Source of the DNA: Lepturacanthus savala
Taxonomy: Eukaryota > Chordata > Actinopteri > Scombriformes > Trichiuridae
Direction of reading: 5' to 3'
Assembly (NCBI GenBank): GCA_030544235.1
Contig: CM060461.1
Span: 2,562,449 to 2,626,448 of the forward strand
Length of the DNA: 64,000 nt
How positions within the stretch are numbered: position 1 is the stretch's first letter; every line of letters starts with the position of its first letter. Position numbers and translations under genes: made by a program. The notes under the pieces were generated by a model. The model had not been told where the DNA came from and did no database searches. It was given only the letters and a program-made list of their open reading frames with translations. Of the stretch, positions 35,301 to 47,039 are shown piece by piece.

Positions 35301-38300
35301 AGTGATGATTTATCTATTGAGCCAAAGAAGGAAACAAAAAATCAGCATTTTTTTTTCTTTTAAGAACCAAAAGGTATAAATATCCAATGCCGGTTGCCTT
35401 TCCAAATAGACCCCCTATGGAAATGTTACCATCATCACCACCATGTACTCCTAGTGTCTCTCTGTCTCTGGCAGTTTTGCAGGCCTGAACCTCTTGAGTG
35501 CTACCTCGGTTTGGATGTTGAATTCCAATAAAGTTTGAGAAAGAACATGCTCCTCGAGTTGCTTTGTCTTTGATAGTAATAGGTTTATGATGATGCTGTG
35601 TCTTGGATAATCAGTTTCAAATTAAGCTTCTGATCTATGTATTGGCACCAACTAATTTATTTTATGTATTTTTTTAAATGTTACTTTATACTTTAAGTAG
35701 GTTTATGAGCACATACTTTTTCACTTTTACTTGAGTAAAGACGTCAAGTTGATACTTCAACTTTTACCAGAGTGTTTTTAAACTGCAGTATCTATACTTT
35801 TACTTAAGTAACAAATGTGTGTACTTTTGACACCACTGTTGGCTTGTAAACTAAACATTTTCTTTATTTTATGACCAAATGGCTAAGATTAATCCAGAAA
35901 ATAGTCAATAGCTTAATGGATTATAAAATAATTATTAGTTGCACCAACTCAAGGCCAAACAGCATGAAGAGTAGTGCTGTGTTCCAACTCTCACACTTGT
36001 CTCAGTTACTTCTTTGCAGTGAATTTCAGTCACTGAATTGTGTAGTAGCAAAGTTTGAGACGGTAGTTCTGTCCCAAATCAAACTCTGCTACTGCAAACT
36101 TACCGGAATGACAGCTTCTTCTTCTACTACTGCCAATAATAATAATACTACTTCTACTTTTTAAAGACAACAACCGAATGTTGGAGCCCTGATCGCCAGC
36201 ACTTAACAACAGATCAAAACTGCATGTAGTGTAACCCTAAAAACTTGGTACCATATAATTTAACTCTTTTAAAAAGGTTTTAAAAAAAAAATAAAAACAC
36301 ATGCTATCAACCAGATTTATATTCTAGGTGGATTAAATATTTAAAATCTATCATTCTTTTTCAGTTACACCACTTGACATTTGTGAAAATTTAAAATCTA
36401 CAAATGGACTTTTAAATAACAAGAAACCAAGATGAACACAATATTTACATTCTGAGACCCGATGAATGGTTCTTAAAACTGTATTTTAAAAGGTTTTTGA
36501 CTTTCTCATCTTGCCAAAAATTATTTGTCACTCACCCTTATATGAGACATTTGTGCTGGTATCAACTCTGTTGACATGTCACCTTCATGCTCCTTGTCAT
36601 AAATACACCTATTTCTATATTATTTTCAACCTAATATGCTCAGTCCAGAGGTCATCAACCTGCAGCTCTCTAGCCCCCATAGTGTCTCCCTGGAGCTTTT
36701 TCAACAATGTATGAACATGTAAAATGATGGTGGATATATGTTTAGTTTTAATCTGGTTTCTGTAGGAGACAAACATGACAAACATTCTTAACATATTCCA
36801 ATGCTGTAAAAATGGGTCTAATAAATATTAAATGTCAACATTTTTGTCAACGTAGATTTACGTCATAGCCTGAGACGTTTCAGCACCACGGTGCCAGGCA
36901 GGTGCTGCTGTAAACTAACAGCTGGATGTGGAATAAGTCAGTAGAATGAGCAGAAATCACCTGAAATACTAATTAAACTGGATTATTTTAGTTTTATATT
37001 GACTACTACCTTTTCTAAAGGCTGCTGTTTTATTTTTTATAATTACAGGCTGTGTTTTATTGCTTCTGTTGTCCACATAAGGAGGAAAGAGAAGAGGATT
37101 GGATTTTAGTTTTTGATCAAATCCTCAAAATAAAAATGAATGAACCAAAAATCAGATTTCTTTATTGTATTTATATAATTTCATCAATGCAACAAGACTT
37201 ATATATGGTTTGTATTTATTTGCAGCTCCAGACAGATATGTGTTTTGTTTTTTTTGGTTCAATTTGGCTCTTTGAATGGTTTGGTTTCCGACCCCAAATA
37301 CAGCCTATACCAGACATTCATTAATGTTTTGTATATTGTCCTCATTTCTGTTTCTGCCCCTATATTCAATTATCTTCTGCTACAGCACTAAGATGGTGGC
37401 TGTTGAGGGTGGAAAGGGTCCAACCATCCACACTCACTTGGCGCACTCAAATTCCAGCCATTTGAGTGTGTCAAATAAGTGCACTACATTTTCCCACACT
37501 GCATAGTGTGAGGACACTTATGTACTGTCCTCTGATTTAAATATCTAAATATGGTGTAAGTGCAGAAGTAGGTGATTTGGGAAACAGTTGCAGAGGCTGC
37601 TAATCAGCCGACCTGTCAGAGTCAGGGCAAATCATGTCTTTACCTTCTCGTCTTCATCTTGACTCCAGGGACCTTTGATCAGCTCTGGATTTTTCACCTG
37701 CTGCCACCTCTGTTGACACTCCAACCCTGACCGTTGACCCTGGGGCAGAGTGGAACAGTTATCATCTGCAGAGCTTCAGCCTGAGCTCAATTGGGCTTCA
37801 GCCTCTGTGCTGTGTTCATGTCATCTCATATTTAACCTGTTCCCCTCTAGGCCTTTTTATTAGCCTACCACTTGAGAATGTCCAGACTTGCAAAATGCAG
37901 TATATCTCCACAACTACAGTGGTTTTCCAAATGATCTTGGGTTTAAAATAAAGCTAACACCTGTGAGATAGTTGTATCAGTGTGAGAATCAATTGTAGTC
38001 TTGAAGTACATCCACCTAGAATAAAGCACAAAATTGAAAAAATAGCTCCAATCTATTTAGGTTGAAAACCACCTGAAAATCCTGGTTTAGTAGCCGAATT
38101 CATCTATAGAGCAGTAAAGTTGCAGAAAATGTCAGCCTTACAAGGTGAACCAGACCAATTTTAGAGACGTTTTAGTACAGGTGTTTCCAGATTGATTTTG
38201 GCACAGTTTGTTAATATTATCACAAAAATGCAGAAATCTACAGACTGATGTTTTCACTATGTGCTGATATTATTGCTTGGGGTTGAGATGATGTTTAGTT

Positions 38301-41300
38301 AATCTAATAATGTTTGATATAGACTTGTAGCTGAGTTTCTTGTTGACATGTTGATGTGTTACATGTCATTTTAGTGTTGCTTCTTAACAAGAAGGTTTGA
38401 TTATTCATAAAAGAAATCTGCCGCTGGCGGGGGACTTAGGAGGGAACTGATTAACTCTAAATACAGCCACTACTGATCACAGGTAAAACATATCAGCTAA
38501 GCTTGATCAGCTATAATATCAGCTGAGTTTGTATCTATTGAAACACAGTTACATCGGTATCATCTCTTCAGTGGAATTAAACCGTTCACCTTAAAGTGAA
38601 GAGACACTGACGACCAGCTGTTAGATCCAAACTCCTTCACCAGTCTGTGCAGCTTCTGGTCCTGAGGAAGAATATCATCATCATCATCATGCGTCAATCA
38701 TACACTGATGTGTGATTTCCAATGACAATTCTACATTAGAAGTGAATCCCTGATGTATTTGTAAAAAAAAACATTAATTTTCCACTCTCCTCCCCTCTGC
38801 TTCACTCTCCCTGCCGGCCACTCCCACCTCATCAGCCAACTCTGTTCACCTTTGCACTCAGGTTCAAACCTGTATTCAAGCCTTTCTGGTTCAGAGACTC
38901 ATTGCCAGATTGTTCTTAGCCTTCATGCAAGACCTTCCAGCGCTTTTCTTTGGACTGATCTCCCATTGCTGACCCTGCCTGCCTTGGACTAACTTGACCC
39001 ATTGTCCTCCCGGTAAACCAGTCTGCATTTTGTCTCCAACCACGATCTTTGTCCTTTCCCTTTCTGGAGTTCTTCTGCTGGTGTGGCGTCCTGCTGCTGG
39101 TGTGGCGTCCTGCTGCTTACTCTGTTGGGCAATGTATACTTGCTGGGCTTGTGCGGGACGTTAGACTTCTCAAGAGACTCTCTGGTTTGGACTATTCAAC
39201 CATTGCCTGTTGCTGTAAACACCATTCAAGAAAAGATTAAAGACTCTTTACTAAAAGATCCTGTGGTTTGAGCTGCAGTACAATCTGGGCAGTCATGGAC
39301 GCAGTACACCCCAGCTCATAACAGAACTGCTTTGAGAGGATTGAGGCCATCCTCCAGCGGCATGAGGTCCAAGGTCCAAATAGGAACTCCAGAACGATAT
39401 GCTGGGGATCCCAAGAGCTGTAGTCCCTTCTTGACAAACTGTTCCATTTTGTTTGCCCTCCAACTACACACATTCTCCTCAGAAGAAGCCAAGGTGACCT
39501 TCACCATTAACCATCTGACAGGGAGAGCTTGTCTTTGGGGAATTGCTGACTGACACACTCCTGCCTGCGGTTCCTTTCAGTCATTTGCTGAGGAGCTCTG
39601 GAAGGTGTTTGGCAGGAGGGATTCAGGGACTGACGCCGCTTGAGCAATCATGAACATGCACCAGGGAAACCAGACAGTGGCAGACTATTCCATTGATTTC
39701 CGTGTTCTGGCTCGTCAGAGTGACTGAAACGCTGCAGGGGCAGGGTTCTTCTTTGTTGCCAAGAAAGACAAGACTCTAAGACTGTGTATTGACTACCGGG
39801 GTTTAAATGATATCACAATTAAGAACCGCTACCCCCTTCCTCTTATCTCTTCCGCCTCTGAACTTCTTCAGGGGGCCACCATCTACACCAAGCTCAACCT
39901 TCGCAATGCCTATCACCTGTTGTGGATTCGAGGGGCTGATGAGTGGAAGACTGCCTTTAACACTCCCACAGGACATTATGAATATCTGGTCATACCCTTC
40001 GGGCTTACCAATGCCCCGGCAGTGTTCCAGGCCTTGGTGAACGACATGCTCAGAGATATGCAGAACCGCTATGTGTCTACCTCGATGATATCCTTATCTT
40101 CTCCAAGCCCTGTGAGGAACATGTTCATCATATGCAGTCTGTCCTGCAGCAGAGAACTCTCTCTTCATCAAGGTTGAGAAATATGAGATTCATGCTTCCT
40201 CAGTCTATTTCCTAGGAAATATCCTGGCACAGGACAGTATCCAGATGGATCCAGCCAGGGTTTCAGCAGTCTTGTCCTGGCCTATCCCTGACACCTGAAA
40301 GCAGCTTCACCAACTTCCATCGTCGCTTCACCCACATCAACAGCTCCATCACAGCCCCTCTTACCAGTCTCACATCCTCCAAGGTGCCCTTCAGGTGGAC
40401 CCTGGCTGCAGATGAGGCCTTCTGGACCCTTAAGACCCGGTTCACATCAGCTCCCATCCTTCAGGGGCCTGACCCTGACCAGCAGTTTGTTGTTCAGGTG
40501 GACACGTCTGACATAGGGGTAGGAGCTGTCTTGTCCCAACGCTCGACCTCTGATCAGAAGCTTTACCCTTGTGCCTTCTTCTCACATTGACTCTCAGCTG
40601 CTGACCAAAATTATGACATTGGAAATCGAGATTCACTCGCTGTCAAGTTGGCCCTGGAGGAGTGGTGTCACTGGCTGGAGGGCTCCAAGATTTCTTTCTT
40701 GGTATGGACTGACCACAAGAATCTGGAGTACACTTGGGACATTCCACTCAGGGTGGAATCCAAGAAATTAGCTCCTAAATTCATCGCCCATTTGCCATCC
40801 AGAAGATCATCAACCTTAGGGCAGTAACGCTGAGACTCCCATGATCAATGCGAATCCTTCCTACATTCCATGTGTCCAGAGTGAAGCCAGTCAAGGAGAG
40901 TCCCCTTGTGCCTGCAGCTCCACCTCTCCAACTCATTGATGGAGGCCCACCCTTCTCTGTTCAACACCTGCTGCGCTCTCGTTGGGGTCGTGGTCTCTAA
41001 TATTTGGTCGACTGGGAGGGTTATGACCCAGAAGAGAGGTCCTGGGTTCCTGCTCGTCACATCATCAACCCCCAGCTTATTGCTGATTTCCACCAACAAC
41101 ATCCCGATCAACCTTCCAGGCCTGGTCATTATCAGGGACTTGCTGCTCCAAATGGGCACAACATCTCCAATGAGGAGGAGCCGGTATTAGATCGGACTGG
41201 GTCCCTCCTCCAAACCCCCGCCACCCAGACACCCAGTGGAGGAGGAAGACATGCAACTCTCTGTGGAGTTTTAAGATCCTGTGGTTTGGGTTGCTGCAAT

Positions 41301-41712
41301 TAGGTCCTCACACACCTGTTACAGTCACAGTAAAAGTCCTCCAGTTGCTCTATTGAGAGGACTCTTATTGTGAAGGAGCAGAGGTGTAGTAGGATGTAGT
41401 TACCTCGTCTTTTGTCCAGCCGTGTTTCTGCAGGGACACTCTGGAGAATCGTCCTTCCAGGCCTTTCTGTCCCAGACAGCTGGAGCGGCGCTTCGCACTG
41501 AGACAACACCACATGTGATGAGAAAGGACCAATCAGAGTGTTTTGTCTTGGCATCAGTTTCTGCAGCGACTCATGCTATAATTTGACCTCTCGGTCAGAA
41601 GTATTTCTATCTCTGTTCTCCAGCTGCAATAAGACAGTCTAATGACAAATTTAATGATCTATAATGATCAGCTGATCAGCTCTCACCAGGACCTACGGCT
41701 TCTGCTGCTCAT
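29457..41712 (-). CDS. mybl2: B-Myb-like (MYBL2-type) R1R2R3 transcription factor
   Basis: Thirteen coding exons on the minus strand: 41712-41687 (ATG), 41497-41404, 38661-38590, 37739-37644, 34066-33846, 33746-33506, 32246-32154, 32034-31909, 31597-31487, 31369-31239, 30275-30194, 29888-29694 and 29570-29457 (stop). Phases agree at every junction, giving 533 residues. R1 (KHGWTKDEDQKLHRLVKEFG), R2 (KGPWSQDEDEKVIELVRKFG) and R3 (LLGNRWADISKLLPGR then TDNSIKNHWNS) keep all nine Trp. C-terminal blocks match B-Myb: RPSLSSTPVCSLK, PQTPTPLKTNE and a degenerate end SEDQLSLTEQARL resembling the MuvB-binding segment. B-Myb works with the DREAM/MuvB complex on G2/M genes. The protein is shorter than the usual about 700 residues and divergent (R2 HLHSRNGKQ, R3 GGWTLEDDIIIC), so it may be a fish paralog rather than the ortholog. 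The last exon's acceptor and the exon-10 donor are the least certain. Confidence 0.85.
30297..31240. repeat. GTGTGTAGTACT compound microsatellite
   Basis: About 940 bp of TGTGTGTAGTACTG / TGTGTGTAGTATTG units with two larger duplicated blocks (about 30,750-30,870 and 30,935-31,060). It fills the intron between two exons of the B-Myb-like gene and runs right up to the upstream exon's donor at 31,239. Confidence 0.95.
32256..33470. repeat. 1.2 kb (CAT)n trinucleotide array
   Basis: CATCAT/CACCAT/CATTAC variants over the whole intron between the B-Myb-like exons 32,246 and 33,506. Very long spurious reading frames (Ser/Pro, Ile/Thr, Met/Val) arise from it. Confidence 0.97.
33555..33672 (-). repeat. 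Coding 39-bp minisatellite in the B-Myb-like gene
   Basis: About 2.8 in-frame copies of a 39-bp unit encode 13-residue SSSNSSSTSSSFN units, directly after the R3 repeat. Confidence 0.85.
34504..35838. mobile_element. Nonautonomous hAT element, 1.3 kb
   Basis: Perfect 8-bp target duplication TTGGCTTG at 34,496-34,503 and 35,839-35,846. The ends are CAGAGGTGTCAAGTAACGAA and, on the other strand, CAGTGGTGTCAAAAGTACAC. Subterminal AAGTAC/ACTTTTACTT repeats are present. No transposase frame is seen. It lies in the B-Myb-like intron between 34,066 and 37,644. Confidence 0.9.
36225..36550. mobile_element. Dispersed repeat family 2, copy in B-Myb-like intron
   Basis: GTAACCCTAAAAACTTGGTA ... GACTTTTAAATAACAAGAAA ... 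CTTTCTCATCTTGCCAAAA. Related copies occur at 42,180-42,440 (inverted), 45,080-45,130 and 53,380-53,580. Confidence 0.7.
36645..37312. mobile_element. Probable hAT-type nonautonomous element
   Basis: The left end AGAGGTCATCAACCTGCAGC and right end GGTTTGGTTTCCGACCCC are imperfect inverted matches of the CAGGGGTCnnCAACC type. Target duplications are not clear, so the boundaries are approximate. Confidence 0.5.
38780..41300 (+). mobile_element. Ty3/gypsy chromovirus fragment
   Basis: Plus-strand blocks in order: Gag (GTPERYAGDP, FLTNCSILFALQLHTFSSEE, VTFTINHLTGRA) at 39,370-39,540, RT (DEWKTAFNTPTGHYEYLVIP, FGLTNAPAVFQ) at 39,935-40,040, RNase H (WTLAADEAFWTLKTRFTSAP, VQVDTSDIGVGAVLSQ) at 40,396-40,545 and a chromodomain-like tail (VDWEGYDPEERSWVPARHI) near 41,005-41,065. 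The frame shifts just after RYV, so YLDDILIFS is in another frame. Protease and nearly the whole integrase core are missing. No intact LTR pair was found. It fills most of the intron between B-Myb-like exons 41,404 and 38,661. Confidence 0.85.
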
Positions 41713-42055
41713 CACTGCTGCTCGTATGAACACTGACATACTGCTGCAGGAAGAAACACACACAGTTACCAACATACATTCAATGATTAATTGCCATCTA
41801 CAACATTTGATGAACCATATAAGGTCTGTACTGAAGTAGTTTTTAGTATTTCCATGTGGTACTTTATACTTCACCACATTAGTCTGACGTCTTGAATTTT
41901 ACTAAATATGTTACATACATTTATATACTTTTATATTCTATAGGGTGATATTAGGTAAATTGGGCCGCTTTTTTGTAAATCACTTGGGGCAATAACACAG
42001 CACCAAATATGCCTTTTCCATGTATATTTATGATTAATGACATTTCTGATCATAT

Positions 42056-42183
<128 letters not shown>

Positions 42184-42775
42184 GGGTCAGTGATAAATAA
42201 TGTTTGGCAAGATGAGAAAGTTAAAACTTTTTAAAATTCAGTTTTATTCAGCATTCATCAGGTCTCTATTAATGTGTATGTACATGTACTATGTGACACG
42301 ACAACAAATCTGTTTAATCATCTTAAACCGAAGCACAGTTACTCATTCTGAATAAATGAATTGCGTAACTACAAAATAATCATTTGAATAATTTTGATTT
42401 CGATATTGACCAAAATAATCGTGATGATTTTTTCCATAGTGGAGCAGCTCTATGCCAGGCCACTTACCATGCACATTTCTGGTTTCAGTCGAGATTTTAA
42501 GTATTGTCTCACTCACAATAGAAACCATAAACTAATCACCTGTTACTAGTAACCACAGTTATTATCAATTATCAACAGTTTAAATCCTTTGTAGTCTACA
42601 TTACAGAGTAACATGAAATACAGACATCCCAAGTCTCTCGGATATATATCCCGGATTTTATACTCTGCAATGGAGTTTTTTTTTTTTTTTTTTAATACAA
42701 TGTGAGCGAGAGCGTGCAGGCAAGACAATAAAACTCGTGCATCATAGGTGGATCGCTTCAATTAGATTGCCCAGG

Positions 42776-42778
<3 letters not shown>

Positions 42779-42838
<60 letters not shown>
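42779..42838. repeat. (GA)n microsatellite
   Basis: Thirty uninterrupted GA units upstream of the B-Myb-like gene. Confidence 0.97.
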
Positions 42839-42840
<2 letters not shown>

Positions 42841-43019
42841 CCCTCCGCCGGAAATGGTCAATTTTACCCGATATCACCCTAATCTTTATTCTGATTTATT
42901 TATTTTCTTTGCTTAAAATAAATCGTGTTAAAGTGATTTAATTTAAAGTGAAATTATTAACACATAACATTGTTTTCTGTTTAAATAGAAATAACGGCTC
43001 TCCTGTCGGCTGCTTTGAT

Positions 43020-43320
43020 CTTCCGCTGGTTAAAATTACAGGTTAACGCCAAGCTAACGGTAGCTAACGGCGTTAGCGGGAAAGTAAAGCCGTTAAACAC
43101 GTTTAAAGGAGGCGGCGATCAAATGGAGAGTTTTGCCCTGTAGATATTGGAACTTTACCGGCTGAATATCCGTATACCCTCGTGATTAACGGCGCTGAAC
43201 CGGGAACTTACCGGTAACGGCTGGAAAACAGCCGTTAGTTTTAAATCTGTTCAATAAGAACCGACCGCTGATTGGACAAGACGCAGCGTGACGTCACGTT
43301 AGGTTAGACTTTTAAATCGC
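43020..43320 (-). promoter_or_regulatory. Candidate promoter of the B-Myb-like gene with Myb-site cluster
   Basis: TAACGG occurs at 43,055, 43,065, 43,187 and 43,215, and its reverse complement CCGTTA at 43,090 and 43,232. An inverted CCAAT box (ATTGG, 43,271-43,275) and a palindromic CRE TGACGTCA (43,289-43,296) follow. The region is richer in CpG than its surroundings. It is 1.3-1.6 kb upstream of the first coding exon, so a non-coding first exon is likely, though none is proven. Confidence 0.6.
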
Positions 43321-43739
43321 CCAGATGTATGGGACGCTATTTTAACAATTAAACGCCAAATTTAACAATTCGGAATTTACATTTCGACGGAGTCTTTCTG
43401 ACTAATTCTAATTACATTTTAAATAGTTGCATCTTTCATTCAACATATCTATAACGTAATTGTGACTAGTAGAAAGACGTATAGAGATATACAGGCCCAG
43501 GCAGAGACCTTTGGAGGGGCAGGTGCTCAATAGTTTATTAATTGAATAGTTCAATTTTATTTGAATATTTCTCTTGTGTTTGTGTGTCTATAGCTTTATA
43601 ACAGTCTGTATCTGACAATCTAACTGAAACATGACAAAGTATTAGGGTCACAAGAGAATAAAAAATAATTATTATTTTAATCAAGCAAATAATGTAGTAA
43701 TATTAGGCCTAGTCAAGTCATAACTTATGAAAATAAACA

Positions 43740-44011
43740 GAAAGAACAACACGTTAGACTTGTAACGGCTGAATAACTCAGTTTCCCAGAATCCTTTACG
43801 CGGTGAGTGCGCATTCTCCCGCCCGTTGTGAGAACCACCCAGCATGCTTTGGTGCAGGGCCGAGAAAAAGAGGCGTCATGATGGAGTCCGCTGGAGGCTA
43901 AAGTCATAAAGCTGCTGAATCTCAGTTAATAAAGAGTTAGAGCAGATGATCAGCGGTGCGGGAGAAGCTAACAGCTAATGACAGCAGATAGATAACTGAC
44001 GGAGCGTGTTG
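43740..44011 (+). promoter_or_regulatory. Candidate wdr33 promoter and non-coding first exon
   Basis: A GC-richer tract with CCCGCCC-like and GGAG motifs ends in a strong donor, GTGTTG/GTGAGTG, at 44,011-44,012. The first coding exon of wdr33 has an acceptor 15 bp before its ATG, so an upstream 5' UTR exon must exist; this is the best candidate. The exact start is inferred. Confidence 0.45.
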
Positions 44012-44353
44012 GTGAGTGTTGAGCTGCTGTTGTTGCACCGCCGCCATTAAAAGTCCGGCTAACGTTAGCTGGGGTTAGCTTCCATTCACAACAAAACCCC
44101 GAGAACACAACATACACCCGGACCATCGGCTTTACCATCGGCATTACAAATACTATTAAATTAATAAATAAAAACGGCACAGTTAACCTGTCTACAGAGA
44201 CATTAGTGTTAGCCTAACGTCTATAACAGACACTCAGATACAGGTGTAATGAAAATGTCCGTCACGCTGTAACACTGGAGCTCGCAGCGAGTTAGCATTA
44301 GCTTTAGTAATTTAGCATTAGCTTCGTGTTAGCCACCTCGTGTAGCGGTGATA

Positions 44354-44610
44354 AGATCAGATAAGATAATCCTTTATTTGTCCCACAGTGGGGAAATAGT
44401 ATTGACAAGAGCGGTAGAGACAGAACAAGTGACATGCAAGAAGAGAAAGGATTGCACACGGCCTATATATACATAAATAAATACAATATAGGATAGGTGC
44501 ACCATATATTCAAGATAGATACGCTACATGGAGTATGATAGATTATTGCACATGCATTGCACAGTGGGGTAGATATCTTAGGGCAGGGCGGTGTGATTTA
44601 AAACAGGTGT
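44354..44610. mobile_element. Dispersed repeat (ATCCTTTATTTGTCCCACAG family)
   Basis: AGATAAGATAATCCTTTATT then TGTCCCACAGTGGGGAAAT is a widespread teleost repeat terminus. It lies in the presumed wdr33 intron 1. Confidence 0.6.
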
Positions 44611-45127
44611 GTGAGGAGGCTCAGGTATTAACCAGAGCTGGAAATCGAGTTTATTTACTCAAGTACTATACTTAATTAAAATTGTGAGGTACTTGAGTAT
44701 TACCATCTGATGCTACTTTATATTTATCAGATAACTTTAGTTACTTTAAAATGTAGCGTTAACATACAATAATAAAACATACAATAATTTCTTACCGTTA
44801 CAGTTATATATACATATGTGTGTAAATATATACACGTGTATGTGTGTATAATATGTGAGGGCTGCTCTATATTGGAAAAATTCATTATCACAATTATTTT
44901 GGTCAATATTGCAATGACAATTATTCACATGATTATTTTTTAGTTCCACAATGCATTTATTCAGCATGAGTGACTGCGTTTTTTTGAGATGTACAGATTT
45001 AGTTGAATTGCCACGTAGATGTCATCTTATCGCAAATATGTCAGTGAGAAAATTAACATGTGGTGTAATATATAATATAATACAAATGGACTTTTAAATA
45101 AAAAGAAACCAACACGAACACACAATG

Positions 45128-45176
<49 letters not shown>

Positions 45177-45177
45177 C
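45128..45177. repeat. (GATA)n microsatellite
   Basis: About 12 GATA units. Confidence 0.97.
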
Positions 45178-46199
45178 TCACACTCGTTCTTTCAGAAATT
45201 GTGGAATAAAAAATGTCAAATATCATTTCAACTTGATTATGATTTTGGAGATTGTTTGATGTACAAAATCGAAATTGTGATTAAAATCCAATTAATTGCA
45301 CAGCCCTATCAAGTACATACTTTAAAATTTGTAGGTACTTGAGTGTTACCATCTGATGCTACTTTATATTTAACTAAACTGAGATATCTTTAGTTACTTT
45401 AAGATGCAGCGTTAATAAATATTTTAATTACTTACTGTTATAGTTATTTATACATAGGTGTGTAAATATATACATGTGTATGTATACAATGTGACTATGA
45501 ACATTGAACAAAAAGTGATGCGTTTGTAGATGTTTACCAATGTAATGATGCATCTTCATAATAAATGTCATACTGGGAGCTATGTTTATTTCCCTTTAAA
45601 TGGCCCATTTTTCAGGCACATTTATTAAAGGATCAGCATCCGAGTATATGGGTTGAGCTCATGTAAAATTGGCCAAATCTTTGTCAAACGGCTCACTCTG
45701 CTGATAGTAACAAGGTAGAAACAGGATCAATTCATTCATGGAACAGTCACGAGTTATTGGAAAATGGAGTTGGATTCAGACTAATAGTAATACTTTCTAC
45801 TTCTAAAGTCTAGTTTATACATCTGCTACATAGCTACAGCATCAGACCTTGTTCATTCTTAATTCTGTGCAGAGGGAACATGTTGGTCTGATGAATCAAT
45901 GCTTCCTCTTCACAGTAGCAACTGTACACCAGGTAAAAAAAAAAAAAAAACAACTAAATGTCCAACACAAAACAGAAAAAAACAGGAAAAAAACACCTAA
46001 ATAAGACACATTCTGGACTGAAAGTACCACTTTTTTTCTTTTGCTGTTTACGTTCTTTTGTTCTTGTACCAGGATGCAGCGTGTGTGATTGTAGCTCATT
46101 GATATCAAAGAGAAAATGATTTAATGCAAATGCAGACTGCCTTCTGTAGCCCTATGAGCCAGAGAACAGCTGTGTTCAGTCTATTCTGGTTGTCTGAGC

Positions 46200-46403
46200 C
46201 AGAGGTTTTAACCCTGGTCCTAGAGAGCCGCTGTGGGTCCAGGTTTTTGTACTAACCAACTAACAGACCTGATTCTACTAATGAAGGTCCTTACCAAGGG
46301 CTCCAGTGGTTGAAGAGTAGAATGAGGTGTGTTAGCGCTTGGTTGGAACAAAAACCTGGACCCACAGCAGCTCTCTAGGACCAGGGTTACATACCCCGCT
46401 CTG
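46200..46403. mobile_element. Small foldback hAT-like element
   Basis: Inverted arms CCCTGGTCCTAGAGAGC and GCTCTCTAGGACCAGGG with further complementary interior (CCAGGTTTTTGTACTAACCA versus TGGTTGGAACAAAAACCTGG). Possible imperfect 8-bp duplication (GTCTGAGC / GGCTGAGA). Confidence 0.7.
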
Positions 46404-46426
46404 GGCTGAGAGATGTGTCGGGGAGC

Positions 46427-46623
46427 CAGGGGTGTCCAATCCTGGTCCTGGAGGGCCGGTGTGGGTGCAGATTTTTGTTCCAACCAAGCAGTTACACACC
46501 TGATTCTACTAATCAGGAGCCCTGCTAAGGACCTTCATTAGTAGAATCAGGTGTGTAACTGCTTGGTTGGAACAAAAACCTGCACCCACACCGGCCCTCC
46601 AGGACCAGGATTGGACACCCATG
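46427..46623. mobile_element. Near-perfect 197-bp palindromic hAT-like element
   Basis: Arms of about 85-90 bp are almost exact reverse complements: CAGGGGTGTCCAATCCTGGT at one end and ACCAGGATTGGACACCCATG at the other, meeting in the middle at GGAGCCCTGCTAAGGACC. No convincing target duplication. Confidence 0.85.
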
Positions 46624-47039
46624 CTATAAGCCTTGACTGAAGATCTGCAGCAGACAGCAACGCTTCCTGAGTGATGAAAGTTCATGGAACTTGGCCTTCA
46701 TTCTGGAGATGGTTCATTTTCCAATTAAGTCTGCTACCTGCTGCTGTGGAACAGCAGCTTGAAGTTGTTCTTTCAATCTCTTACTGGCATTCTTGGAGTT
46801 GATACTGCACCGACTCACTCCTCACATCGGGTGTTGATTAGGACAGCAGTCATTAGCAGAATTAGCTGTTGGACAGAACATGAGCTTAGCCACAGGCTCA
46901 GCTGCTGATCATCCCATTAGTACAAGTTTCTTGTGAATGGAACCATTTTAAAGAGAAATAAAGGTTCCATCCACACGACGGAGTTGTGCAAAGTCTAGTT
47001 TCTACTTCTACATATGTAGCTACGTCGAAGGCTGACTTC

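Larger units (their letters stand above)
45780..47030. mobile_element. Dispersed repeat family 1, copy lacking the hAT insertions
   Basis: 45,841-46,130 aligns with the host sequence around 18.65-21.5 kb but without the two hAT elements. Two small foldback elements interrupt it at 46,200-46,403 and 46,427-46,623. Confidence 0.7.
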
